Positions 1-8,149 of a stretch of DNA of 64,000 nt are shown piece by piece. The translations under genes and the position numbers were made by a program. The DNA lies in NCBI RefSeq assembly GCF_003054045.1, contig NZ_QBKH01000002.1:1-64000 (forward strand), in the 5' to 3' direction. The notes beneath the pieces were generated by a model. That model had not been told where the DNA came from, did no database searches, and worked only from the letters and a program-made list of their open reading frames with translations. The stretch is from Sphingobacterium faecium (GTDB taxonomy: Bacteria; Bacteroidota; Bacteroidia; Sphingobacteriales; Sphingobacteriaceae). Each line of letters starts with the position of its first letter. Within the stretch, counting starts at the first letter, position 1.

Positions 1-84
1 ACCTCTTCCCATTCCGAACAGAGCAGTCAAGCCCGCCAGAGCCGATGGTATTGCCGTAACAGGTGGGAGAGTAGGTCGGTGCCT
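1..84 (+). rRNA. rrf: 5S ribosomal RNA, 3' part (cut by window start)
   Basis: Bases 1-83 match bases 195-277 of the complete 5S gene downstream almost base for base, including the loop CCATTCCGAACAGAGCAG and the segment GCCGATGGTATTGCCG. The 3' end reads GGTGCC where the second copy has GATGCC. The 5' part, with the upstream strand of helix I, lies outside the window. It is followed by a T-run and then a hairpin terminator, as expected for the end of an rRNA operon. Confidence 0.93.
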
Positions 85-94
85 TTTTTTATAC

Positions 95-126
95 AAATAG
101 CCTTTATTAAAAGGCTATTTGCTTTT
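95..126 (+). terminator. Intrinsic terminator after first 5S gene
   Basis: AAATAGCCTTT (95-105) pairs perfectly with AAAGGCTATTT (110-120) around a 4-nt loop and is followed by GCTTTT. It lies between the two 5S genes, so the second 5S either has its own promoter or depends on read-through. Confidence 0.75.
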
Positions 127-171
127 AAAATCTGATTTGTTTATATCAACGTTGTTGATTCAAAATATTTT

Positions 172-279
172 AGGTGTCTATATCGGCGGTGTCTACCTCT
201 TCCCATTCCGAACAGAGCAGTCAAGCCCGCCAGAGCCGATGGTATTGCCGTAACAGGTGGGAGAGTAGGTCGATGCCTT
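172..279 (+). rRNA. rrf: 5S ribosomal RNA, second tandem copy
   Basis: This is a complete 5S rRNA of about 108 nt. Terminal helix I is visible: GGTGTC (173-178) pairs with GATGCC (272-277), allowing G-U pairs. Bases 195-277 repeat the first copy with one clear difference in helix I (GATGCC here, GGTGCC there). The ends are set by helix I and may be off by 1-3 nt. Short open frames crossing it on both strands are chance. Confidence 0.93.
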
Positions 280-290
280 TTTTTATACAG

Positions 291-319
291 ACCACTAGAA
301 TTTATTCTAGTGGTTTTTT
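291..319 (+). terminator. Intrinsic terminator after second 5S gene
   Basis: ACCACTAGAA (291-300) pairs perfectly with TTCTAGTGGT (305-314) around loop TTTA, and a T-run follows directly. It closes the rRNA locus ahead of the efflux operon. Confidence 0.85.
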
Positions 320-361
320 GCTTTATAATACTTTTCAAAATTGTAATCTCAACCATATCTT

Positions 362-396
362 TTATGATAATGATATTTATTCTGCTATTATCATAA
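362..396 (+). promoter_or_regulatory. Paired dyad, candidate operator of the efflux operon
   Basis: TTATGATAAT (362-371) and ATTATCATAA (387-396) form a perfect 10-bp inverted repeat with a 15-nt spacer. Each arm also contains a 9-bp palindrome, TTATGATAA (362-370) and TTATCATAA (388-396), so the site can be read as two operator copies 26 bp apart. It lies in the only intergenic space upstream of the RND operon and has no T-run after it. Function as a repressor site is inference; no regulator gene is adjacent. Confidence 0.35.
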
Positions 397-489
397 CAAT
401 ATTACGAAAATCTACTTTTTTAGTCGTTTAATTTTTATAAACTTGAATATTGAAATGCATTTACGCATTTTGACATGCTATACTCGATT

Positions 490-1551
490 ATGAAAATTAA
501 ATATATTGTCATTGCGCTATTAGTACTTGTATTTGGATACTTGATTTGGCAAAGGATTGCGGCAAATAAGGAGAAGAATGCTGCTCCTGCTCCTGCTGGA
601 AAAGGAAAGAATGCCGCTATGGCTGTTTATGGAACAGTTATCTTTGCTGAATCGTTTGCTGATAATCTTAATCTTACAGGAACAATAGAACCGGATGAAC
701 AGGTTGAGATTCGCTCGGAAGTTTCGGGTTTAATCGATCAATTGAATTTTTCTGAGGGTAGTCGTGTCAATAAGGGTGCTGTGTTGGTCAAGATTGTAGC
801 GGCTGATTTATTGGCACAATTGGACCAAGCTAAAACGAGAACGCAGTTGACATCTGAAAATGAAAGAAGAGCAAAATTGTTATTGCAGAAAGAAGCGATC
901 AGCCAAGAGGAGTATGATATTGCTAGTGCTGACTATCGAACAGCAAAATCTCAAATATCTTTTATTGAAGCTCAATTGTCTAAGACCTATATTCGTGCTC
1001 CTTTTTCTGGTACTATCGGTCTTCGATCGGTATCTAAAGGGGCGTATATCACACCAACATCTCCGATTGCAAAATTAGTTAAATCTGATCGTATTAAACT
1101 TTCTTTTGCTATTCCAGAGAAGTATGTGAATAGAGTTTCGGTAGGTCAGCGAATTTCTTTTAAAATTCCGGAATCTAAGGAAACTTTTGAGGCGAAGATT
1201 TTTGCAATAGATCCAGCGGTTGATTTAACGACTAGAACTTTATTGATTAAGGCTATGGCTGATAATACACATAATAAATTTGTACCTGGTGTATTTGTAA
1301 ACGTGATATTACCTTTAGAAAGTATTGACGATGCCTTAATGGTTCCATCTGAAGCCTTGATCCCAATACAGAATGGCAAAAAAGTTTTTATAGTAAAGGA
1401 AGGAAATGCGAGAGAAGTTATTGTCGAAACAGGAGGAAGAACAAAAGATAAGGTAAATGTATTGTCCGGTTTGACAAATGGTGATACTGTTTTAACAACA
1501 GGGGTCATGTCACTGAAGAATGATGTTAAAGTGAAGGTTACATTACGTTAA
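490..1551 (+). CDS. RND efflux periplasmic adaptor (membrane fusion protein, HlyD/AcrA type)
   Basis: This is the periplasmic adaptor of a tripartite efflux pump, linking the inner-membrane RND transporter to the outer-membrane channel. The 353-residue product has an N-terminal membrane anchor (KYIVIALLVLVFGYLIW), then a barrel-sandwich (lipoyl-like) half motif near residues 60-100, a coiled-coil hairpin near 105-155, the second lipoyl half (IRAPFSGTIGLRSVSKG) near 160-185, and a C-terminal beta-barrel and membrane-proximal domain. The ATG at 490 is preferred over an in-frame ATG at 475, because 490 places a short basic stretch directly before the membrane segment. The RND gene follows after 9 bp. 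The substrate cannot be told from sequence. Confidence 0.92.
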   Translation: MKIKYIVIALLVLVFGYLIWQRIAANKEKNAAPAPAGKGKNAAMAVYGTVIFAESFADNLNLTGTIEPDEQVEIRSEVSGLIDQLNFSEGSRVNKGAVLVKIVAADLLAQLDQAKTRTQLTSENERRAKLLLQKEAISQEEYDIASADYRTAKSQISFIEAQLSKTYIRAPFSGTIGLRSVSKGAYITPTSPIAKLVKSDRIKLSFAIPEKYVNRVSVGQRISFKIPESKETFEAKIFAIDPAVDLTTRTLLIKAMADNTHNKFVPGVFVNVILPLESIDDALMVPSEALIPIQNGKKVFIVKEGNAREVIVETGGRTKDKVNVLSGLTNGDTVLTTGVMSLKNDVKVKVTLR

Positions 1552-1560
1552 TCGTGTTTT

Positions 1561-4500
1561 ATGAGTTTGTCTACAACAAGTATTAAGCGCCCTGTATTAA
1601 CAATTGTATTGAATTTGATGTTAATCTTATTTGGTATAATTGGTTATACTTATCTGGGTGTTCGTGAATTTCCTTCTATTGACCCGGCTCAGATATCTGT
1701 GAGAACAAGTTATGCAGGAGCAAATGCTGATATTATCGAATCACAGATAACAGAACCATTAGAAAAAGCAATTAATTCTATTGATGGTATTCGAAATATT
1801 TCATCTTCGAGTAATCAAGGAACTAGTAATATAACGGTCGAGTTTAATCTAGGTAAAAATTTAGAGGAAGCGGCTAATGATGTGCGCGACAAAGTTTCTC
1901 AGGCGGTTAGAAGCTTACCGCAAGATATCGATGCTCCTCCTGTCGTATCAAAGGCTGATGCCGATTCGGAACCCATCATTACGATGACGGTTCAAAGTTC
2001 TGAAAAGAATATTTTGGAATTATCGGATTATGCTGAGAATACCATTTCACAGAGGCTTCAAACAATTCCAGGTGTAAGTTCTGTACAGATATGGGGGCAA
2101 AAGAAATACGCTATGCGATTATGGTTGGATCCCGTAAAATTAAATTCGTATGGCGTCACCGTATTGGATGTGAGATCTGCTCTAAACCTTCAAAATGTTG
2201 AGCTGCCTTCAGGAAAATTGACAGGCTCTAATACGGAATTGACAGTAAAGACTATTGGAAATTTAGCTTCAGAGGATGAATTCAATGATATCATCATAAA
2301 ATCTACAGGAAATAGTATCATTCGTCTAAGCGATGTCGGAAAGGCTGCTCTGGAAGCTGAAAATTTTGAAACGAAAATGTCGGATTCGGGACTACCCATG
2401 TTGAGTATGGCGGTCATTCCACAGCCAGGTACCAATTACTTAGAAATTGCGAAGAATTTCTATAAAGAATTTGATCAATTGAAAAAGGATCTCCCTGAGG
2501 ATATTGTAATGAAAATAGCACTTGATAATACATTATTTGTCAAGCGTGCTGTTCTGGAAGTGGCTGAAACACTATTGATTTCTGTTGTCTTAGTTGTATT
2601 AATTATCTTTTTATTCTTTCGAAATTGGTCTATTGCATTTAGACCACTAATTGATATTCCGGTATCCTTAATTGCGACATTTTTTGTGATGTACCTTTGT
2701 GGATTTTCCATCAACGTATTAACATTATTGGCGATTGTACTGGCAACAGGTCTAGTGGTAGATGATGGAATCGTAGTAACAGAGAATATATTTAAAAAGG
2801 TAGAAGAGGGAATGTCTCCTATTCAAGCAGCAATAAAAGGATCCAATGAAATTTTCTTTGCTGTTATATCCATTTCAATTACACTTGCAGCTGTGTTTTT
2901 ACCAGTAGTATTTTTAGAAGGATTTGTAGGACGGCTCTTTCGAGAGTTTGGGATAGTTATTGGTGCTGCAGTACTTATTTCGGCTTTTGTGTCTTTAACA
3001 TTGACACCGATGTTAAATGCTTATCTGATGAAAGGTGGTGAACAGAAAAAGACTAAGTTTTACGAAAAGACGGAACCTTATTTTGTAGCATTAACGGAGG
3101 GGTATGCCAATTCTTTAGTCAAGTTCTTGAAAAAGCAATGGTTAAGTTATCCCATCATATTGGCTTGTTTTGCTCTTATCTATCTGTTTTTTAATTTATT
3201 ACCTAAGGAGACAGCACCTTATGATGACCGTAGTTACTTAACTATGCGTGTTACTGCTCCAGAAGGTGTATCTTATGATTACATGGACCGTTTTATGACT
3301 GAATTAACAATTTTGGTTAATGATTCTGTTCCTGAGAAAGATGTTAGTTTAGTCATTACTTCTCCTGGATTTGGTTCGGCTTCCTCTAACAGTGGTATTA
3401 TACGTCTTGGTTTAGTGCAGCAAGAAGATCGGAACAGAACTCAAGCTGAAATCGCTCGTGATTTATCCCGACTGACACGCTCTTCTTCGGAAGCTAAAGT
3501 GTCGATCATGGAACAACCAACGATTTCAGTAAATAGAAGAGGGGGACTACCTGTACAATATATTATACAGGCGCCAAATTTTCAAAAGTTGGAAGAAAAG
3601 ATTCCTGAATTTATGGACGCGGTGAATGATGATCCCACTTTTTCAATCACGGATGTCAATTTAAAATTTAATAAACCCGAAGTGTATGTGAATATAGATC
3701 GCGAAAAGGCATTGAGTTTAGGTGTTTCTATTTTGGACGTTGCACAGACGCTGCAAATGTCTCTTTCAGGACAACGATTTGGTTATTTTATGATGAATGG
3801 GCGACAATATCAAGTGATAGGTCAGTTTGATAAAAAAGATACAAGTACACCGTTAGATCTTGCTTCCATATTTGTTAAGAATAAAGAAGGTCAATTAATT
3901 CAGTTGGATAATATTGTAAAGATTGAGGAGCAGAGCAGTCCGCCGCAGTTGTACCATAATAATCGTTATATGTCTGCTACTGTCTCTGCCGGTTTAGCAC
4001 CAGGAAAGAGTTTAGGTGAGGGAATAGAAGCGATGGATCGTATTAAATCGAAAGTGCTAGATGAAACTTTTACAACAGATTTAGGTGGTGAATCAAGAGA
4101 TTTTAGGGAGAGTGGCTCTAATACTATGTTTGCTTTTGGTTTAGCCCTTTTATTGATATATTTAATTCTGGCTGCACAATTTGAAAGTTTTATAGATCCT
4201 TTTGTTATTATTATTACTGTACCACTTGCTGTTGCTGGCGCACTATTTTCGCTGTGGTTATTTGGACAATCTTGGAATATCTTTAGTCAGATTGGAACAA
4301 TTATGTTAATTGGATTGGTAACAAAAAATGGTATTTTAATTGTGGAATTTGCAAATCAGTTACGTGAGGAAGGTAAATCTAAATATGAGGCTATTATTGA
4401 GGCTTCTGCTGGACGATTGCGTCCGATCTTGATGACTTCATTAGCAATTGCACTTGGGGCCTTACCGATCGCGTTATCTCTTGGTGCGGCTTCTACAAGT

Positions 4501-4638
4501 CGTATAGGAATGGGAGTTGTGATCGTAGGAGGAACATTGTTTTCGCTTGTATTGACTTTATTTGTTATTCCTGCGATCTATTTAATGTGGTCTAGAATAA
4601 AGAAGCATAATCCTGAACTGTCGAATATTGAAGATTAA
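1561..4638 (+). CDS. RND efflux transporter, HAE-1/AcrB-like permease
   Basis: This is a proton-driven inner-membrane exporter of 1025 residues, close to the usual length of about 1040 for AcrB/MexB-type pumps. It shows the twofold repeat: TM1 near residues 12-30, a large periplasmic loop, a TM cluster near 335-500, a second TM near 530, a second periplasmic loop and a TM cluster from about 855. The proton-relay aspartates are visible in GLVVDDGIVVTENIF (about 397-411). The start of the second TM bundle carries LAAQFESFIDP (about 869). It sits between the adaptor gene (9 bp) and the outer-membrane factor gene (1 bp), so the three are almost certainly cotranscribed. Solvents, drugs, dyes or bile salts are family-level possibilities for substrate. 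Confidence 0.95.
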   Translation: MSLSTTSIKRPVLTIVLNLMLILFGIIGYTYLGVREFPSIDPAQISVRTSYAGANADIIESQITEPLEKAINSIDGIRNISSSSNQGTSNITVEFNLGKNLEEAANDVRDKVSQAVRSLPQDIDAPPVVSKADADSEPIITMTVQSSEKNILELSDYAENTISQRLQTIPGVSSVQIWGQKKYAMRLWLDPVKLNSYGVTVLDVRSALNLQNVELPSGKLTGSNTELTVKTIGNLASEDEFNDIIIKSTGNSIIRLSDVGKAALEAENFETKMSDSGLPMLSMAVIPQPGTNYLEIAKNFYKEFDQLKKDLPEDIVMKIALDNTLFVKRAVLEVAETLLISVVLVVLIIFLFFRNWSIAFRPLIDIPVSLIATFFVMYLCGFSINVLTLLAIVLATGLVVDDGIVVTENIFKKVEEGMSPIQAAIKGSNEIFFAVISISITLAAVFLPVVFLEGFVGRLFREFGIVIGAAVLISAFVSLTLTPMLNAYLMKGGEQKKTKFYEKTEPYFVALTEGYANSLVKFLKKQWLSYPIILACFALIYLFFNLLPKETAPYDDRSYLTMRVTAPEGVSYDYMDRFMTELTILVNDSVPEKDVSLVITSPGFGSASSNSGIIRLGLVQQEDRNRTQAEIARDLSRLTRSSSEAKVSIMEQPTISVNRRGGLPVQYIIQAPNFQKLEEKIPEFMDAVNDDPTFSITDVNLKFNKPEVYVNIDREKALSLGVSILDVAQTLQMSLSGQRFGYFMMNGRQYQVIGQFDKKDTSTPLDLASIFVKNKEGQLIQLDNIVKIEEQSSPPQLYHNNRYMSATVSAGLAPGKSLGEGIEAMDRIKSKVLDETFTTDLGGESRDFRESGSNTMFAFGLALLLIYLILAAQFESFIDPFVIIITVPLAVAGALFSLWLFGQSWNIFSQIGTIMLIGLVTKNGILIVEFANQLREEGKSKYEAIIEASAGRLRPILMTSLAIALGALPIALSLGAASTSRIGMGVVIVGGTLFSLVLTLFVIPAIYLMWSRIKKHNPELSNIED

Positions 4639-4639
4639 T

Positions 4640-5944
4640 ATGAATAAGATTTATTATTTATTAGCCCTGTTGTTGATCCCAATGAGCACTGCTTTTTCGC
4701 AAGATGTACTGACTGCTCAAGAGGCAGTAACTATCGCTATGGAAAATAATTTCGATATATTGCTTACAAAAAAGGATGTAATCATAGCGAAAGAAAATGC
4801 GACATATGGAAATGCTGGTATCTTACCCAACCTTACTGCGAATTTTACTCAAAGTAATAGTAACCAAAATTCAAAACAAACACAAATTACGGGTGAAGTT
4901 AGAGAATTGGAAAATGCCAAGAACAACAGTATGAATTATGGGGTCAGTCTAGGCTGGACTATTTTTGATGGATTTGGGATGTTTGCGCGATATGAGAAAT
5001 TAAATCAACTGAAATCAAGGGGTGATCTGGAGTTAAAATCTATTATTTTAACAACGGTCGGTGATGTGTTGAATATGTATTATACAATCGTTTTAGAAGA
5101 GAATCTATTGCATACCATAGATTCTTCTATAGCTATTTCTAACGATCGTTTAAAAACAGCTGAAAATCGTTTTCAAATTGGAAAAGCATCTAAATTGGAG
5201 GTTTTAAACGTTCAGGTGAACTTGAATGAAGATCAATCTCTGCGATTTAGAAAAATGGAAACAATTGCTAATTTGAAAACAGAATTAAACCGTTTGCTGG
5301 CAAGGGACTTAACGATTGATTTTGACGTTGAAGATCAATTTCAATTTAATGAAAATTTGGAAATCAATGCTTTATTAGAAGAGGCTACTAACCAAAATAT
5401 CGAACTTCAATTGATTAAATTGGATAAACGTTTGGCAGAATTGGAGCAAAAGGATGTACGATCAAAACGATTACCTGTTGTTCGGCTCAATTCTGGATAT
5501 AATTTTTCTTCATCAGAATCGAGTTTAGGTTTTGTTGCTCAATCTAACGCTAGAGGCTTAACTTATGGTGTAACGGCATCCTTGAATATTTTTGATGGGT
5601 TTAATCAGCGAAGGAGTGAACGCGTCGCTAAACAAATGGTGGAAAAAGCTTCTTTACAAATTGAAAGATCGAAAGAACTCATTAATGCCACTATTTTGAA
5701 AGCATATCAAAGTTATATGACTAATATCAGTTTGACTAAATTGGAAGAGCGAAATGAGAGAATTGCGAAGCAAAATCTGAATATAACTTTAGATAAATAT
5801 AAAATAGGTACGATAAGTGCCGTTGAATTTAGAGATGCTCAGGAAAACTATGTCAATGCAGTGAGCAGGCTAAAGGAAGCTAATTACCAAGCTAAGTTGT
5901 CTGAAGTAGGTCTTAAAGAACTTGTTGGTAACTTAGACTTCTAA
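4640..5944 (+). CDS. TolC-family outer-membrane efflux channel
   Basis: This is the outer-membrane exit duct of the RND pump. The 434-residue product begins with a signal peptide ending near AFSQ and has the TolC internal duplication: two alpha-helical hairpin/strand repeats with matching strand motifs, WTIFDGFGMFARYE near residue 105 and LNIFDGFNQRRSE near residue 313. The ATG at 4640, one base after the RND stop codon, is chosen over a TTG at 4628 that would overlap the RND gene and put extra residues ahead of the signal peptide. It is the last gene of the efflux operon; the next gene is convergent. Confidence 0.93.
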   Translation: MNKIYYLLALLLIPMSTAFSQDVLTAQEAVTIAMENNFDILLTKKDVIIAKENATYGNAGILPNLTANFTQSNSNQNSKQTQITGEVRELENAKNNSMNYGVSLGWTIFDGFGMFARYEKLNQLKSRGDLELKSIILTTVGDVLNMYYTIVLEENLLHTIDSSIAISNDRLKTAENRFQIGKASKLEVLNVQVNLNEDQSLRFRKMETIANLKTELNRLLARDLTIDFDVEDQFQFNENLEINALLEEATNQNIELQLIKLDKRLAELEQKDVRSKRLPVVRLNSGYNFSSSESSLGFVAQSNARGLTYGVTASLNIFDGFNQRRSERVAKQMVEKASLQIERSKELINATILKAYQSYMTNISLTKLEERNERIAKQNLNITLDKYKIGTISAVEFRDAQENYVNAVSRLKEANYQAKLSEVGLKELVGNLDF

Positions 5945-5981
5945 GCTTTTATAAATGAACTAAGAGCCTTAAAAAGGCTGC

Positions 5982-6371
5982 TTAGCGTCCATCTTCCGTA
6001 TAGAAGTCTAATAGAGAACTCATATAAGGGTCATCCCAGCCATCAACGATATCGGCATAATCTTCTTCTGGTATGTTGGTATGGTTAATTTCAATCGAAG
6101 TACCCTTTTTGTGGTCATGTAGTTTAATCGTCACTATAGATTCAGATTCCTGCTCGCCAAAATACCATTGTTGAACAATTTTCTTATTCGGATCTAATTC
6201 GAGAAATTTTCCTGTAATGGCACCATCCCACATGGAGAATTCACCACCAACAACTGGATTGATTTCTACTAAGTCACCTGTCCAAAGGCGTATGGTAATG
6301 TCGGTCGTCAAGGCCAGGTAGATCTCTTCTGGCTCTGCAGGTATAATGTAATATTTTTTAAAATCTTTCAT
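5982..6371 (-). CDS. START-like (SRPBCC/AHSA1-type) domain protein
   Basis: This 129-residue cytoplasmic protein has the pattern of the AHSA1/START-like helix-grip fold: an N-terminal strand KKYYIIPAEPEEIYLALT, a GGEFSMWDGAITGKFLELDPNKKIVQQW core (quoted across residues about 42-69), and a C-terminal helix. Such proteins bind hydrophobic ligands or act as Hsp90 cochaperone-like modules; no specific role can be given. It is a single-gene unit convergent with the efflux operon. Its promoter-like box lies only 5 nt upstream of the ATG. Confidence 0.8.
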   Translation of the reverse strand: MKDFKKYYIIPAEPEEIYLALTTDITIRLWTGDLVEINPVVGGEFSMWDGAITGKFLELDPNKKIVQQWYFGEQESESIVTIKLHDHKKGTSIEINHTNIPEEDYADIVDGWDDPYMSSLLDFYTEDGR

Positions 6372-6376
6372 ATCAA

Positions 6377-6384
6377 CAAAAATA
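6377..6384 (-). promoter_or_regulatory. TAnnTTTG -7 box of the START-like gene
   Basis: The minus strand reads TATTTTTG, an exact match to the Bacteroidota -7 element, and ends 5 nt before the ATG at 6371. A TTG lies about 22 bp upstream. Transcription would start within about 2 nt of the start codon. Confidence 0.45.
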
Positions 6385-6587
6385 CATTTATTATGATGGA
6401 GAGTATCAATCTATTTTAATCTTTTCTTTAGTTACTGAGAATGAAAAAATATACAGCGATTTAATACGCTAAGACAATTCTTTGGGTGATCATGTTAAGA
6501 TTGATAGCAAATAAATCGCATTTGGCTGATTATCAATTTAAGGTAATAGGAGTGATCTACTAGCTGTAATCTCTATGGAGGATAGGA

Positions 6588-7805
6588 TTAATTTAAACTT
6601 AAAATGGGATGATCTACGATGAGTTGACAAATATCTTTTGCTACTTCTTCTTTTGATTTTAATGTATATTCTTGAATATGCTCAAAGCGATCGATCACCG
6701 TTACTTTATTGGTATCTGTGGCAAAACCTGCTCCTTTATCTTGCATTGAATTGAGAACGATTAGATCTAGGTTTTTACGAATTAATTTGCTTTTTGCGTT
6801 TTCAATTTCATGCTCAGTTTCGAGTGCGAAACCAATTAGAAGCTGCTTTTCCGTCTTTTTGTTGCCCACAGTTGCTAAAATATCAGTCGTTTTTTTAAGG
6901 GATATAGCAAATTGATCTTCTTTCTTTTTAATCTTTTGAGTTGCGACTTCAATGGGGGTGTAGTCTGCTACTGCAGCACTCATAACAATGATGTCGGACT
7001 GAATGAAATATTGTTCAACAGCTTCCAACATTTCTTGAGCTGAGGTGATCGATATGCGATGCACATTTTTTGGTGATTCAAGAGCGGTTGGACCACTTAT
7101 TAAGGTGACTTGTGCTCCCAATTCTGAAAGTTGCTTTGCTAATGCATATCCCATTTTACCACTGGAATGATTGCCGATAAATCTAACAGGATCAATGGCC
7201 TCATGTGTTGGTCCAGCAGTTACTAAAGCCTGTCTTCCAATCAGTGGTAAATCAATGGAAAAGCTTTTTTCAATAAAATGAAGCATTTCTTCGGGCTCTG
7301 CAAGCCGTCCTTCTCCAATTAATCCACTCGCTAATTCTCCATTACCGGGGTGAATTATTGTGTTGCCGTAAGATTGGAGTAGTCGGATGTTATTTTGAGT
7401 AGAGGGGTGTTTCCACATGTCTAGGTCCATTGCCGGAGCAATAAAAACGGGACATTTGGCTGATAAATAGACAGCAGTTAATAAGCTGTCACAGATACCA
7501 TTTGCTAATTTTCCAATAGTATTAGCTGTGGCTGGCGCTACAAGTATAAGGTCAGCTTGCAATCCAATATGGACGTGATTATTCCATTCCCCAGTTTTAG
7601 GGTCGAAATAATCGATTAAAACGGGGTTATTTGAAAGTGTTGACAACGTCAGCGGGGTGATAAATTCTGCTGCTTCTTTTGTCATAATGATCTGAACAGA
7701 CGCTTTTTCTTTGACTAATAATCTAGTCAGATGTGCAATTTTGTATGCGGCAATACTGCCGCATACAGCAATTACAATATTTTTATTAGCTAAGCTCATA
7801 TCCAT
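6588..7805 (-). CDS. coaBC: CoaBC, phosphopantothenoylcysteine synthetase/decarboxylase
   Basis: This bifunctional enzyme of CoA synthesis (405 aa) has an N-terminal flavin-dependent CoaC half, which decarboxylates phosphopantothenoylcysteine, and a C-terminal CoaB half, which ligates cysteine to phosphopantothenate. Visible motifs are GSIAAYK (residues 17-22), His79 in HIGLQAD, PAMDLDMW (124-131), ELASGLIGEGRL, then CoaB motifs VTAGPTHEAIDPVRFI and AAVADYTP. Odd: the CoaC motif usually PxMN has Asp127, and the usual Cys of the A-C-G motif is Ser160. An alternative ATG lies at 7799. It follows rpoZ by 14 bp in the bamD-rpoZ-coaBC unit. Confidence 0.95.
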   Translation of the reverse strand: MDMSLANKNIVIAVCGSIAAYKIAHLTRLLVKEKASVQIIMTKEAAEFITPLTLSTLSNNPVLIDYFDPKTGEWNNHVHIGLQADLILVAPATANTIGKLANGICDSLLTAVYLSAKCPVFIAPAMDLDMWKHPSTQNNIRLLQSYGNTIIHPGNGELASGLIGEGRLAEPEEMLHFIEKSFSIDLPLIGRQALVTAGPTHEAIDPVRFIGNHSSGKMGYALAKQLSELGAQVTLISGPTALESPKNVHRISITSAQEMLEAVEQYFIQSDIIVMSAAVADYTPIEVATQKIKKKEDQFAISLKKTTDILATVGNKKTEKQLLIGFALETEHEIENAKSKLIRKNLDLIVLNSMQDKGAGFATDTNKVTVIDRFEHIQEYTLKSKEEVAKDICQLIVDHPILSLN

Positions 7806-7819
7806 TCAGATAAGGCAAG

Positions 7820-8149
7820 TTATTCTTGCTCTTTTGCAGGATTTCTGAAATAAATCTTATCGTGTAAGAATTCGTCAATTGCAATTAGAGTAGCTTTTGG
7901 CATACGCTCATAGTGTTTTGAGATTTCAATTTGTTCACGGTTTTCGAATACCTCTTCTAAGTTATCATTGTTAGTAGCAAATTCTGCAAGTTTGCCATTC
8001 AATTCTTCTTTGATGTCAACTGAAATTTGATTAGCACGTTTGCTGATCACTACGATTGACTCATAAATATTGTCAGTAACGATGTCTAATTGTCTTAAAT
8101 CACGTGTTACAGTTGAAGTTGCTACAGTGCTGTTATTTTTTTGACTCAT
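7820..8149 (-). CDS. rpoZ: RNA polymerase omega subunit, Bacteroidota type
   Basis: The small omega subunit supports beta' folding and assembly of RNA polymerase. The 109-residue product has RDLRQLDIVTDNIYESIVVIS followed by KRANQI (split here), the omega core in which a helix and Arg-Ala-Asn-Gln-like segment contact beta'. The middle is acidic and the C-terminus (FLHDKIYFRNPAKEQE) is typical of this phylum. Its start overlaps the end of bamD by 17 bp and coaBC begins 14 bp after it, so the three are cotranscribed. Confidence 0.88.
   Translation of the reverse strand: MSQKNNSTVATSTVTRDLRQLDIVTDNIYESIVVISKRANQISVDIKEELNGKLAEFATNNDNLEEVFENREQIEISKHYERMPKATLIAIDEFLHDKIYFRNPAKEQE

Noticed and set aside
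174-431. Open frames on both strands crossing the second 5S gene
   Set aside because: They lie within the 5S rRNA, its terminator and AT-rich spacer, show no protein-like composition and have no family resemblance.
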